Shown: positions 1 through 11,823 of the stretch, one piece after another
How positions within the stretch are numbered: position 1 is the first letter of the stretch
How the letters are laid out: each line of letters starts with the position of its first letter
DNA from: Bostrychus sinensis
Taxonomy: Eukaryota > Chordata > Actinopteri > Gobiiformes > Eleotridae
Reading direction: 5' to 3'
DNA length: 64,000 bases
Assembly (NCBI GenBank): GCA_020698575.1
Contig: CM036243.1
Location: 37,570,488 to 37,634,487 of the forward strand
Made by a program: the position numbers and the translations under genes
The notes under the pieces: model-generated
What the model saw: the letters and a program-made list of their open reading frames with translations, nothing else
What the model was told of the DNA's origin: nothing
The model's database searches: none

Positions 1-255
1 TTGTCCCGGGTTTAATTCCCTGGGCCTTTCTGTGTGGAGTTTGCATGTTCTCCCCTGTGGTGGGTTTCCTCTGGGTGCTCTGGTTTCCCTCATCAACCTA
101 AAACTTGCACAATATTCCTAATCCTCCAGCTAGGTCTTGACCAGGATCCTAACTCAAGATGCCCACTGCTCCTGACAGAGGCCTCAGAGGCTCTGAAGGA
201 TGGGTCAAATGCAGAGAACAAATTTCCCTATGGAGACATCAAAGTCTACCTTAAT
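1..255 (+). repeat. tRNA-type SINE-like repeat (3' part)
   Basis: The block starts with a B-box-like stretch (GGGTTTAATTCCC) and runs into the conserved fish SINE body, with the GTGTGGAGTTTGCATGTTCTC motif spread over positions 31-51, then a degenerate 3' half. The tRNA-like head lies outside the window. A more decayed relative lies at 2,380-2,900. Family assignment is from memory of teleost SINEs and was not checked against a library. Confidence 0.55.
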
Positions 256-2370
256 CTGTTCTAAATGTTATCTATGGTTAAATTAAAAATATTAAAGTAC
301 CTTTACCTAACTATAAATCACTACCATCCAATTGTTCATAAAAAAGAACAAATTAACAAATAAAATGCTTTTTTAATTGAAAGAAGAGACTCTCCTTCCT
401 TTTGGTGTTTTAACTTTAAATAAAACCATACCACAACATTTTCTGTGGGAAAGCAAAGATTGTTGAAAATGACCAAAAACGCTGGCACTGGCTGGCAACT
501 GTTTGAGAAAATGCTGACGGGGAAAGAGTTAATGACAAAAGGCTCAGAGAAATTATACAAAATCAAGTGCCATTTTACTCGCTAGGAAAATAATGACTTT
601 AAATCTTTTGTTTTGAGTTGACAAAATCACGACAGCCTGACAAACAAAGTCAGTTGTTGCTGCTTGTCACCGACTTCATTCAACATTTTAAAATCCACTT
701 GCCTGAAACAGTCAAGACTTTTGTTTGTTTTGTTTGTTTAGGCTTTTCACAGTCTGACAATTATCGAGCAGAGGAACTGTCAAACTCTGAGGAGCGGTTG
801 AGGTTGGCGACAGGGGACCGAGCGTCACCAGAGAAACAGAGCGAATTCCCAAAGACAGATGTGTTTTTTTTCCTTTCCTGAAACTAAACCACCCCAGAGC
901 TGCATCTCCAGCTGTGAGCGCCAGAGAGGCTACAGCCTGCCAACAAACAACACTAATGAATCCACCGCAGCAAAGAACAACGGCGCTCCTGCTTTTATCA
1001 AACGTTGATGGCCATCTTGTCGTTGGAGCCGCAGGTGGATAGATTCATGCCCTGATCACTGGAGACGGCAGGGAAAGGCACTAAAGAGGTTTGTAGAGAT
1101 TTTTCTGGCAGCTTCAGTGCGAGGAGGAGAGAGAAACAATGTGGAGAGTGACAGATGAGTCATGCACCGACGGGAAAACAAAATGGAAAAACAAAATGGC
1201 TGAAGGAGACGACAGAGAGGCGAGGATGGAGACAGGGAGAGGAGAAATTCCCAATAGCTCGCTTATCTGAGTGAGCAGTGATTTGCAAATTCATGTGGCA
1301 TAGGTTTTACACCAGGTGCCCCTTTATCATGCAAACCTCTCCATTTATCAAGGCTTGGGACTGTCACAAAGAGTATCTTGTGACCCCTGAAGGATGGATT
1401 AGAATATTTTCATTCAGAATAAAGAAAGGTGAAATAGGTCCAACCATATACTGCTGGAGTAAACAGTAAAAGAAGACAATTTCCTCTTTGTTCCCATCTT
1501 TCTAAACTTTAAATTTAATTGCATGCTGCAGTTTTCTACATTTTATGGCCCGTTAATGTCACAGTTTCTGCTCCTGTTTAGTGACATATCCCATATAAAA
1601 AGAGGATTCTCTGACCTTAAATATACTGTAAGGGGCATGCACCCCTACTGGTGTGAAAATGATACTGCAGTCTAAGTCAAAAACATGGTCTGTGGGATGC
1701 CAGATTTTCTGCTTTCCTCATTGGACGATTGGCGATGCAGGGATTTAGAACCAAAACATATAAACAAACATTACATTCAATATTTTTTTTCTTGTGAATA
1801 AATCAGCTGTACCTTTTATTATCAGCAACGTTTATTTGATTTAAACATGTTTACATCATATCATCAGCATAGCACCTTTAACTCCTCCTTTTTCAAACCT
1901 GTTAGTCATTGATTGCATGTTTTGGGGGACCTCTTTGAACGCCCTTTAAAAATACTTTCTTAACACATGGAGTACTGTATTAGAAATCTTATACATCTTG
2001 TGTTATCCTATCATCTGAACTAAGTGCCGTGCAGGGACAATGATCTGTCTAACAGCTGATAGGCAGTAACATGTTTATGTCCAGTGCACATGATGGTCAG
2101 ACCATTGTGACCTAGCATAGATTAGATGGAAGGTGCTCGGTCCTCGCAAAGGTATCTTGTCTTGTGGTATGATTGTGATTTCTACCCGTCCTTTATTTGT
2201 TTAGACATAAACTGCCTGCTGCTAGAGCAAGGAGAACACTCTGCATCTCTCTCCTCTGTGTTCTTCTGCAGTAAAAGTAAAGATATGTAAGTAAAATAAA
2301 GACGACTGGCTGGCTGATTGTTCCAGACATTGTCTCCTTGTTAAGTATCTCAAGCAAAAAATTAAATAAA
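256..2370. other. No gene seen; AT-rich intergenic DNA
   Basis: I see no coding signal with family features here. Short open frames are present but have no recognisable motif and no partner in the other repeat units. Positions about 1,290-1,470 resemble a common fish interspersed repeat (GGTTTTACACCAGGTGCCC); a related stretch lies in opposite orientation near 62,760-62,900. Confidence 0.5.
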
Positions 2371-2379
2371 ATCCACAAC

Positions 2380-2900
2380 AGGTACACAGTGGCCTTATGG
2401 AAATGAGGTTGCGGGTTCAATCCTCTGGCCAGCCAACACACAGTCTCTCTGAGTGCAGTCTGCATGTCCTTGTCCCTGTGTTTCTGTGGGTTCTCGCCTC
2501 TTCCTTCCACCGTCTGAGGACATTACTCTGTAGGTAAACTGGAGAATCCATTTAGACGACAACACGTTTGGCTGAATCCGCAATGATTTGATTATGGTTT
2601 GTTCTTTTGTTCACACAAGGACAGCGCAATCTGAACAGTGATTGGCTCTTTTGTTGACCGCATGTCAGCATGACCCGCAATCATAAACTACAAGGCTTTT
2701 TTTTTGGTCTCATATGTTCATATTTAGTCCAGTAACTGTCAGTAATATCTGTTTAAGGAACCGGTAAATGAGCCCTAAATCTCCCATAGTGAATGAATGT
2801 GAGAGCGAATGGGAGTACCCCTCCTAAGGCCCATAGTTGCTGGGATAGACTACAGATACCTATGACCCCTTACAGTAAGAAGCAGAAGAATGTGAAAGAA
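2380..2900 (+). repeat. Decayed SINE-like repeat
   Basis: A B-box-like sequence (GGTTGCGGGTTCAATCC, about 2,407-2,423) is followed by a CTGCATGTCC and TGTGGGTTCTC body like that of the repeat at position 1. The second half (2,760-2,890, ending CCTAAGGCCCATAG) resembles 25,740-25,870 in unit 1, so the same repeat type sits in both places. Confidence 0.4.
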
Positions 2901-3534
2901 TTAGGCACATTACCAGAATAGAAAATGAACATATATTTAAAGTTTTTTAAGAGCAGATTTGACCACTATGCAAAAAACCTGACATCTTATTTTTACTTCC
3001 GCCCTCTCCATCCTCCCTGCAGTTTTCACACTGCCACGTATCCAGAATTACAGTGAGAAGAGGACAGTGAAGTGAGGATAAATTGGCTGAGTGACTGACG
3101 CTGCTGCTCTCGTGTACAGTAGACTGGGGCCGCTTTGAGATGCGAAGTGAGAGGCTCCAATTAGTCAGGACACCAGTGAGTTCTGCAGGATTAATCTCAC
3201 ACAATCTGATGACGAGGACAGTTTTTAACACAGAGAACAGGAGCTTGTTTGTGGCACATTTGCATTCCTTTAACGAAGGATAAACCTGCAGGCTTAGGAA
3301 CAGAAGAGCCGCCATACACTTTAATTAAAGGAGTTGGAGTGAGGAAGTTTGCATAAGAACAGACTGTTTTTATATTAGACTGTTTGTGGAGTTAATGAAT
3401 TTGGGACTAACTTTGAATATTAAAAAAGTTTGTGGTTTATTGCAGTCATTAAAATGTGGTGATCGCAGGTGAAAGTAAATCTGAATTCTCAACTGGGATG
3501 TCCGACCCAAAAGTGGGTTATGGGTTACAGGTTA

Positions 3535-4715
3535 TGGTGTGAAGAAAATGAAGGAAAAATGTTTTGTTTAGATGAACAGATTATGTGAGAATTGGATAAG
3601 TTTAAGATGAGGATAAGTTGATATGTATTAATATTATGTGTTTTATATGTATTATTGCAAATCTGAAAAAAATAATTGTGGTTAATTGCATTATGAATTC
3701 ACGTACAAACAAAATTGTAAATTTAGAAAGTTTATTTTGAATTAACTTTCACATACTTTACTGTAAACTTGTGCAATGCAAACAAAACTTGTAAAGAAAA
3801 TAAATGAATAGTCTCTTTGAGCCCTGTAACTTGTCTTCATTGACAAAACTTGTCTAAATAAGGTACAAACAACAAATACACAAAACTTATCTAAAAAAAA
3901 AGCATGTGTAATCTCTTTTAGAACTTTAACAAAAATAAGTTTAATTCTTCAATTAATAACAATTGTTGTGGTTCACAACAGTGTAAATACTATGAACTGT
4001 TTAATCTTAAACTTACTGCCTTACAGAACTGACGGAATTCAACTTGACTTTGTATTCAGCAAATCATTTCCTCATTCCCTTTGAGCCAATTACTGAGACA
4101 CAGCAGTCTTTCCACATTGGCAGAAGAGAGAGCAGCTCTTTTTTTCTGAATGGCATGTCATGAGAGAGAAAAGAGTCTCACATGGTACAGTGGTGGCAGG
4201 TGAGGAGAGATATTTGCGGGCAGTAAGTGCTAGTTTAGGGTATGAGTCCTTTCTTTTCAACCACCACTGCAGAAAGCACTCAGCTTTGAGATGATATGTT
4301 AGGGACGAGTTACTCCAGTGGTAATTGAACTCATCCTTGCATAGACTGCACATAACTTTTGTTTTGTCTATATTGCTGTCTGGTGACGATTTGAAGTGAA
4401 ATTGTCCATTTAGCAATGTGTCTTTTTGGTCTCATGTTGCTTTAGCTCGTTCACTTGTTGCACTGTTGTTACCCAAACGAAACGGAAATGTGTCTTCTTC
4501 TACGCTCGTGGAAGACCTGCGGCGCGTTGCTGCCTCTGTCAGTGTCGTCATAATATTTTTGTTTTGATCAAATGAATGGATGCGTCAATTGAAATTAATG
4601 TGATTAAATCAATAATTGACGCACTGCATTAACGCGATAATTTTCCCAGCCCTAATTAATTAAGCGCAAGACTCCTGGATTTAGAGGATAAATGAATGAA
4701 TGATCTACATTTTTT
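3535..4715. repeat. Tail of another NLR array unit, carrying a hAT remnant
   Basis: Positions 3,540-3,640 match 25,545-25,650 closely, and 4,660-4,715 match 26,050-26,100. The stretch is therefore the distal end of a further array unit to the left of unit 1. The sequence between the two matches is replaced by a hAT remnant (about 3,650-4,652), and about 1.2 kb equivalent to 26.1-27.3 kb is missing. Confidence 0.65.
4090..4416 (-). pseudogene. hAT transposase remnant (BED finger joined to C-terminal dimerisation part)
   Basis: The frame encodes a BED-type zinc finger part (CSLC at about residues 23-26, with a following H) joined directly to a hATC dimerisation motif (WWLKRKDSYPKLALTARKYLS, with a CE..FS-like end). 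In full hAT transposases several hundred residues including the RNase H-like catalytic core separate these parts, so this is an internal-deletion derivative. The right end of its element is near 4,652 (TTTTCCCAGCCCTA); the left terminal repeat seems lost. A related element with both ends is at 37,330-38,285. Confidence 0.65.
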
Positions 4716-5128
4716 ACATGATCCATGATCCAGGATCCTGTTTGTGACTGCCATTCTGTAAAGGAATATTTATAGTTGCTAAGATCTGATAAAGTCTGAC
4801 AAAGAGTCAGGATTCTCTCTGATTGTCAGTCAGCAGGATAAGTTAATTTACTATTAAGTGGTTTATAAACAGATTTGAGTCTAACCCCACTCCTTCTGTC
4901 TCCCCTTCCTCCTCTCGCTCTTCACACGTCTCTAGTTCAGTGAATAGAATCAGTCAAATATCTACATCTAGAGACTTTTTCAACTGAATTTAACTTTTTG
5001 CTTTATGTCCAAGAGACATGTGTCTGGACAGGTGTGTGGGTTTATAATCTTTTGTAATCTGTGTGAGGTCAGGCAGACCAGACTCTCTGATCAGCAGTGA
5101 GGATGTTTCTCTACACAAGAGGAGACTC

Positions 5129-5671
5129 TCAGTCTGACAGAGCACACAGAGACACTGAGGAGTCATAAGTAGAGAGTTCAAACCCAGGGATGAGAGTGTG
5201 AGTGAATGTGGAGTTGAAGGTGTGGAGGTGGATCAGTCGGTCAGCGGAGACTGTGTAGAAGGACAGAGAGCCAGCAGGACAGTCCACATACACTGCTACT
5301 GTCCCAGAAGAAGAGGACGAGGGGTGAGGGAGGGGCGTTTGTTTGTGATTATGCCAAACAGAGAAACCATCTTTAGAGCAGGACAGACTCCAGGACTGAT
5401 CAGTTGCCTCCAAACACACTGTCATAACTGCCTCCTTTCCTTCTGATTTCTCTGTAAGCCACTGATATATAAACCCCTCCACTCCACTGGACCTCCCAGT
5501 AACAGCGACCAGTCAGACCAGTAGAACACAGAAGCTGTTCCCAGTTCTCAAATCTGTCCTGATGACCTGGATATGGCTGCATCTCTGTCACACGTGTCAC
5601 CTTCTTGTTGTTGTCAGACAGTTTGAGTTCTCTGTGAGCTGTGTTTGGATCCATTGTGAGTTCACAGAAAT
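5129..5671 (-). CDS. Gene B last exon: PRY-SPRY (B30.2) domain, frameshifted
   Basis: The acceptor (CCATCAG) lies at 5,672 and the exon ends in stop TGA at 5,129-5,131. It encodes the PRY start (LDPNTAH-like, here MDPNTAH), the SPRY signature (GRCYWEVQW, then SVAYREI) and the usual end (SVSLCALSD). B30.2 domains bind protein or other ligands; at the C-terminus of fish NLRs they are presumed sensors. An extra base at about 5,400-5,412 relative to the gene A copy shifts the frame after the SVFG motif and would stop translation at once. Both halves on either side of the break are otherwise clean. Confidence 0.85.
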
Positions 5672-6860
5672 CTGATGGAGAGAAGACACAACACAGCAGC
5701 AGTTAGTCACCTGTCCACTTGAACCATTCAGATAAAATTTTATGTTATTTATTTTTTTGCATTTATAGGCCAGTATGTTTACATTTCTCCACTGCGTTTC
5801 CAAATAGAAAATCATAAATATTTTAATTATTTCCAGAAAATACATTTTATGGGCTATTTAATTTTTATTTATATCAGGCCCTGAGATGGGTCAGTGATCA
5901 GCAGCAAATTGATTTAAATGCTTTCTTTTTCTGTAGTAGGAGATTTATTAGATTTAGATTCGTTTTTGAGCCCTTTATTGACCAATATTAGCTTCCTAAT
6001 CCAAGTAAACATGAATTTTCCATTACTATTACATTGTTATATTCTAAAAATAAAATGACCTTGTACCAGAAAAAAATTATTAACTTTACAAAGATGAACA
6101 GTTAAAAAGAAAGTGATCTGGTGAGGCTCTAGTGATGGAGGACTGATAGCAGAGGCACAGCTCAGAGGAGAACAGGGGATTGGTTTAAATGAATTTTGTC
6201 TCCAGAATAATAATGAAGGTCACTGTTCCTACGTTTGATCTAAAACATTAGTGCAGCTCCAAACTAGACTCCACACGATGTCTTTTAATAATGGAGCTTT
6301 AAAGCAAAAAATTCAACCAGGAAGACTGGTCTCTCCTCCCACTCCATGTCCTCTCAGCTGTCTTCCCTCTCAGCCAGTCTCATTCTACTTCCTCACAGCC
6401 TAATCATCACTGCTAATCATCATTGTCTAAATCTAAAATGCTATGTCTCTCCTGTCAATCAGTTGTTTTTCAGATTTGAGCCACAGCCTCAGAACTTCAG
6501 CAGCAGAACATCTCACTCTCCTCCATCACCTCCTCAGCAGCAGAACCATCTCACTCTCCTCCATCACCTCCTCAGCAGCAGAACCATCTCACTCTCCATC
6601 ATCACCTTCTCACAGATAAAATCAGTAACACATCATTCATTTGTCATGTTTTATTTGAGTCTGTCCTGGCTGAAATATTCAGTTATGACAGCTGTGGAAT
6701 ACACAGTAAAAGGTCACTGTTGTCAAAGGATAAGGCACAAAGACACACTTTACATGTTTTATATAAGGACTCGCTATCCCATAATGCCTTATTTCTCCTA
6801 TACAACTTAAATAAAGTTAAGTCAGGTCTTTGTCTCAAATAACATTAAATCAACACTTAC
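5672..6860 (-). other. Gene B last intron with a 39-base minisatellite
   Basis: This is the intron between the linker exon and the B30.2 exon. At about 6,490-6,610 a unit of about 39 bases (CAGCAGCAGAACCATCTC as its start) is repeated roughly three times. The same place in gene A (about 29,600-29,655) has one unit. No coding sequence was seen. Confidence 0.6.
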
Positions 6861-6907
6861 ACTTCCTGGGTCCTGAGCTCAGGCAGTGGGCTCCAGCAGG
6901 CTCCAGT
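6861..6907 (-). CDS. Gene B 47-base linker exon
   Basis: This is bounded by an acceptor (TTCCTTCAG) and a donor (GTAAGTG). It encodes LEPAGAHCLSSGPRK, the short linker that precedes B30.2 in many fish NLRs. Phases join the last LRR exon to the B30.2 exon through a split Tyr codon. The gene A copy (29,926-29,972) reads LEPAGAKWLTPGPRK, closer to the usual form. Confidence 0.75.
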
Positions 6908-7029
6908 CTGAAGGAAACACAGACATCACATCAGACCCACAGCTTTTATTTTGACTGATTTGTTGTGTTGTATGCAGCTCTTTCACCCTTATTAAACAAA
7001 CAAAAAACAGACATGCATACACAGAAAAG

Positions 7030-7214
7030 TGTACAATAACTTTTGGAGCTGCAACTAACGATTCTTTTTCTATTGATTCATTTGTTTGTTTATTTTTATT
7101 AATCGATTAGTCTAACAATTTTTTCTAAACAATTAATTTGTGTTACTTGTTTAGGGAAAAAATAAATAATTGTTAGACTAATCAATTAAGCAAAAAATGT
7201 AATAAATTAATTTG
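7030..7214. repeat. hAT-type terminal fragment (low confidence)
   Basis: The motif GAGCTGCAACTAACGATT followed by AATCGATTAGTC-like sequence resembles the end of common fish hAT elements. A matching copy lies at 30,150-30,270 in unit 2, so the insertion predates the duplication. Only one end is visible. Confidence 0.35.
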
Positions 7215-9568
7215 TGTTACCCCTACTTGAACCGCCATCTTATCATGGTGGAGGGGTTTGAGTGCCTGAATAATCATAGGAGCTATGCCATCGGGGGCTT
7301 AATGCCCCTGGTAGGGTCTCCCATGGCAAACAGGTCCTAGGTGATGGGCCAGACTAAGAGCAGTTCAGAAGCCCTTCATGAAAAGGAAAATATCAAAGCC
7401 AGTTTCTCCGCCCGGTATGGCGCAGCTGGGGCCCCACCCTGGAGCCAGGCCTGAGGTTGGGTCTCGCTCGCGAGCACCTGGTGGCCGGGTCTCTCCCCAC
7501 GAGGCCTGGCCCAGCCTGAAGGGATGACGTGGGGCCGTCCTCCCATGGACCCACCACCTGCAGAAGGAGCCGTAAGGGGCCAGTGCAGAGAGGATCAGGC
7601 AGTGGTCAAAGGTGGGGGCCTCGACGATCAGATCGCTGGACACAGAAACTGGTTCTGGGGACATGGAATGTCACCTTGCTGGGAGCTTGCGTGGGCAGTA
7701 GAGCGTTACTGATTAGAGTTAGTCGGCTTACCTCCACGCACAGCCTGGGCTCTGGAACCCAACTCCTTAATAGACACTGCACTCTCTTCTACTCTGGAGT
7801 TGCCCGGGATGAGAGGTAGCGGGCTGGTGTGGGCTTATAGTCCTCCCAGCTCAGCCGCCATGTGTTGGACTTTTCCCTGGGGAATTTGAGGGTTGTGTCC
7901 CTGCGTCTGCTGGGTGCTGCAAGGTAATTTTACTGGGGGACTTCAATGCCCACGTGGACAACGACAGCGACACCTGGAGGGGTGTGATTGCGAGGAACAG
8001 CCTCCCTGATTTGAACGAGAGTGGTGTTCTGTTGTTGGACTTCTGTGCTACATGGGTTGTCCATAATGACCACCATGTTCAGGCACAAGGGTGTCCATCA
8101 GTGCACGTGGTACCAGGTCAATGATCGACTTTGTTGTCGTGTCATCTGACCTTTGGCTGTGTGTCTTGGACACTCAGGTGAAGAGAGAGGCTGAGCTGTC
8201 CACTGATCACCACCTGGTAGTGAATTGGTTTCGCTGGCGGAGAAGGAGGCCGGACAGACTTGGCAGACCGAAACATGTTGTGAGGTTTCTGTTGGGAATG
8301 TCTGGCTGAGCCCTATGTCAGAGAGAAGTAAGGAAGTAAGTGATGGCATCAGGCTGAAGAAGGAGTCCTAGCGAGCCTGGCTGGCTTGTGGGACTCCTGA
8401 GGCAGCCGATGGGTACCAGCAGGGCAAGTGCGTTGCAGCCCGGGTGGTGGTGGACGTAAAACTCGGCTCTGGAAGGAGTTCAAGGAGGCCATAGAGGAGA
8501 ACTATCGGTCAGCCTCGAAGAAATTCTGGCAAACCATCCGTCGCCTCAGGAGGGGGAAGCAGTTCTTCACCAACACTGTTACAGTGGAGGTGGGGAGCTG
8601 TTGACCTCGACTGGGGATGTTGTTGGGCAGTGAAAGGAATACTTTGAGGATCTCCTCAATCTCACCAACACACCTTCCATTGAGGAAGCAGAGGCTGGGG
8701 ACTTAGTGGTGGTCTTGTCCAACACCCAAGCTGAAGTCACTGAGGTCAAAAAGCTCCCTTGTGGCAAGGCTCTGGCTGTGGATGAGATCTGCTCTGAGTA
8801 CCTCAAGTCTCTGGATGGAAGTCTCTGTACAACCAGGGCAGGAGTTTGGTTCACATTGCCGGTTGTAAGTCGGACCTGTTCCCAGTGCATGTTGGACTCC
8901 AGCTCTGGTTCTGTTCATGAGTTTTATGGACAGAATTTCTAGGCACAGCCGGGGGCCAGAAGGAGTACGGTTTTAGGACCACAGGATTTCTTCTCTGCTT
9001 TTTGCAGATGATGTTGTCCTGTTGGCTTCATTGAACCAGGACCTTCAGGGTGCACTGGGGTGGTTTGCAGTCGAGTGTGAAGCGGCTGGGATGAGAATCA
9101 GCACTTCCAAGTCCAAGGCCATGGTTCTCGATCAGAAAAGGGTGGTTTGCCCTCTCCAGGTTGGAGGAGAGTTCCTGATTCAAGTGGGGGAGTTTAAGTA
9201 TTTCGAGGTCTTGGTCACGAGTGAGGGAAGGATGGAATGTGAGATTGACAGGTGGATTGGTGTGCTCTGCAGTAATGCGGTCAATGTATCTGTCTGTTGT
9301 GGTGAAGGAGGAGCTGAGTCGAAAGGTGAAGCTCTTGATTTACTGGTCAATCTACGTTCCTACTCTCACCTATGGTCATGAGCCAAAAGGACAAGATCCT
9401 GGATACAAGCAGCCAAAATTAGGTGTGGTTGGGCGCTACCTTAGAGACAGGGTGAGGAGCTCTGTCACTTGGGAGGAGCTCAGAGTAGAGCTGCTTCTCC
9501 TCCACATCGAGAGGAGCCAGCTGAGGTGGCTCGAGCATCTGTTCTGGATGCCTCCTGGACGCCTGAAA
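7215..9568 (+). mobile_element. RTE-like LINE, internally deleted and 3' truncated
   Basis: The 5' region begins near CCCCTACTTGAACCGCC. An endonuclease part follows (LGTWNVTLL at about 7,660; GDFNAHVDND at about 7,935-7,970; a catalytic SMIDFVVVSSD and TDHH around 8,115-8,210) in several frames. The reverse transcriptase fingers and palm are missing: sequence jumps from about 8,830 to the region after the catalytic box (LLFADDVVLLAS-like remnant at about 8,990-9,030). The thumb and C-terminal part run to about 9,560, where the element breaks off before the tail seen in the copy at 40.9-41.8 kb. It lies in an intron of gene B and is absent from gene A. The clade name is from recall (fish RTE or Expander group). 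Confidence 0.75.
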
Positions 9569-10023
9569 GACTCCTCATTATTATTACGCAGAGAAACGTG
9601 GATCCGTTTGAAGTTTTGGACAATGTTTTGGTTGAAGAAAAGAGCGCCTGTAGCTCTGACAGTGCTGTGAAGCCTGTCTTGCACAACACGAGAACACGCC
9701 TTTATTTTTTAGTTTCTCTTTCCGCTACAGCAGCAGGTTAGAGACAGCTCAACGCGTAGATAAACACACTCATAAGAATCTACTGCTTGTTTCTTTCCCA
9801 TATTTGTGAGTAAATACAGTGAGGGAGTCCAGAGTGCACCTGTTCCAGTTCTAACAGCTCTATTTAGGAGCATTTTGAATAAAAGGCGACTCTTCAACGC
9901 ACTCCATGTCGATTATGTTGACACGTTGTTTCAGCAAGAAACAAAGAAAATATTGGTTTTCAAGCAATAAGGAGTGTACATTAAGTCACTAGTGATTTTT
10001 TTTGGGGCTTAGCAGATTATTAA
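9569..10023. other. Unassigned intronic sequence of gene B
   Basis: No gene seen. The part from about 9,935 matches unit 2 at about 30,780. A stretch near 9,640-9,900 has promoter-like and poly-A-like words but no confirmed LTR structure. Confidence 0.35.
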
Positions 10024-10160
10024 TTATGTTTTGTTTAGTAGCTCAGTAGGTAGAGCGGTTTGTCCACTAAACATAAGGTTGTTGGATCAATCCCCACTAC
10101 CAGCATTGTATATTAAGATTGTGTTTGTGAGCAAGACACTTCACCCACCTTTACCTTTTG
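10024..10160 (+). repeat. tRNA-derived SINE in gene B intron
   Basis: A Pol III A box (TAGCTCAGTAGGTAGAGCGG, about 10,038) and a B box (GGTTGTTGGATCAATCC, about 10,078) are followed by GAGCAAGACACTTCACCC, a hallmark of fish tRNA-type SINEs. The orthologous copy in unit 2 is at about 30,886-30,990, so it predates the unit duplication. It is not a functional tRNA gene. Confidence 0.7.
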
Positions 10161-10164
10161 TCAA

Positions 10165-11480
10165 GTCAAACTTTTTAATGATATTATTTGTATAGCACGT
10201 TAAGCACATTAAGAACAAAGTGTAAAATAATAAAAGCAACAAAAGACAATAAATAACAGAATAAAGACACAACGTGACTAAAACCTCTAAAATATAAAGT
10301 TATAAACCAAGGTGCTTAAAGAGTAACTCACCCCTGGCCCAGGCCTGACTCCGCCCACTGCCAGAGATTGAAAACTGCTCAAAAAGTGGGCAGAGACCTG
10401 GCAGAGACAGAGGAGGAGAACTGAGGGAGGAGCGAGGCCTGGTCCTGTGACTGACAGCTGTCAGAGACGTCATGGACGTCCTCCACAGCAGGGTTGCCAA
10501 GTCCCAGAAAGAAAAAAAAATACAGGACGTCTGGACTAATGTTTTATGTTGCTTTTATAATAACACAGCTGAAATATTGTGAGAAAGGCGCCGCGTGTGT
10601 AACGTAAAATACCCGCAGTAACGTCTGCTTCAGATCGCGTTTATTGCTGCACGTATTATTTCATGAGCTGTTTATGATCGTATCCCCACGAGTAAGAAAT
10701 TGTCATCAAATAAAAAGTGACTTAAAGCTTGGCCTGACTAAAACATCTATGGACTCAAAACTCTCCCCAGTGTCACTAATTTGTAGGTATATACTGTCAT
10801 TGATCAGGCTCATTATTCCTTATTGTGCGCTGACACACGGGACAGTGGAAGCCCCGCCCCCTCTGTTGTTCCTGACTCTGCTCCTGCCGTGAGAGGGAAG
10901 GGATGCGGAGGGGACTGAACGGTAAATGCGGGGCTGAGTGGCGTGTTTACGAAAACTACCCACACCTGGCAACAGCAGGACTGGGACAAGCGCGCAGGGG
11001 AGAGAGATGGCAAGGGCGTGGAGAGCACGGGCCGTGGGAGGAGATACTCAGCACAGGTGCGGTAAAGTGGTCAAACACTACATCACACTTGTCTATCTGG
11101 AACTATTGAGCAGGAATCCCACTGTTTGACCCTAGGAGGGCAGCACTCTGTCGATTTTTACTACAAAATGTGAATTTAAACCGTTTTTTACAAAATGGTC
11201 AAACATAAGACTATAAATAGTGAGATGTATCACTAAAGGCCTGTTTGTACAACTGATCAGCTCAAAAAAAATGGTTTAGGGGTGAGTTGCTCTTTAATCA
11301 GTGTTGAATGCCAATGAAAAGAGGTAGGTTTTTAACAAGGTTAATGTGTCTGTGCAGCTCTGATGTGCAAAGGGAGACTGTTCCAGAGTTTGGATGTGAC
11401 CACTGAGAAGGCCCTGTTTCCTCTGGTGCTGAGTCTGGATCACGGGACAGAGAGGAGCAGTTGCTCTGCAGACCTCAGGC
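10165..11480. repeat. Interspersed repeat split by a TTAA transposon
   Basis: The two parts, 10,165-10,319 (TTTGTATAGCACGTTAAGC) and 11,294-11,480 (ACTGTTCCAGAGTTTGG), belong to one common fish repeat with TTTGTATAGCAC and GACTGTTCCAGAGTTTGG landmarks. The 974-base element at 10,320-11,293 interrupts it. Confidence 0.5.
10320..11293. mobile_element. Non-autonomous DNA transposon with TTAA target duplication
   Basis: The ends are inverted repeats: AGAGTAACTCACCCC on the left and, reversed, AGAGCAACTCACCCC on the right. Both are flanked by TTAA (10,316-10,319 and 11,294-11,297). TTAA duplication points to the piggyBac or Kolobok superfamilies; the termini fit Kolobok-like elements better, but this is inference. 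No transposase frame is seen. A truncated and inverted copy of the same element lies at the matching junction in unit 2 (31,015-31,190). Confidence 0.75.
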
Positions 11481-11823
11481 CCTGGCTGGGGTGTGGGCTG
11501 TAGGAGCTCACACCCCTTTAACCCCTAAATGCCTGAATTCATTTCCAACAATAATGTGTTCAGATTAGAATAAAAGAACAATAAACAGTTGTTGTGTTTG
11601 TTTAAGCACAGGGGAACATTGCACTTTTCACATTTGAACACAGTATGGCCTGAACAGGCATCAAAGGAAAACATGCATTATTTCTGCAGCAGTCTAGGAT
11701 TAAATGGTACGTTGCAAATTCACAACATATGGCGTGAAGGGGTTAAAAACCCCAAAATAAAATTTTAAACTTTATTCTAAAATTAATGTCTTCTCTTGAA
11801 TTAAGAAAGCTGAAGCATTTATA

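Noticed and set aside
10036..10095. tRNA gene (also at 30,886-30,945)
   Set aside because: A and B boxes are present, but there is no cloverleaf with acceptor stem and the sequence continues into a SINE body.
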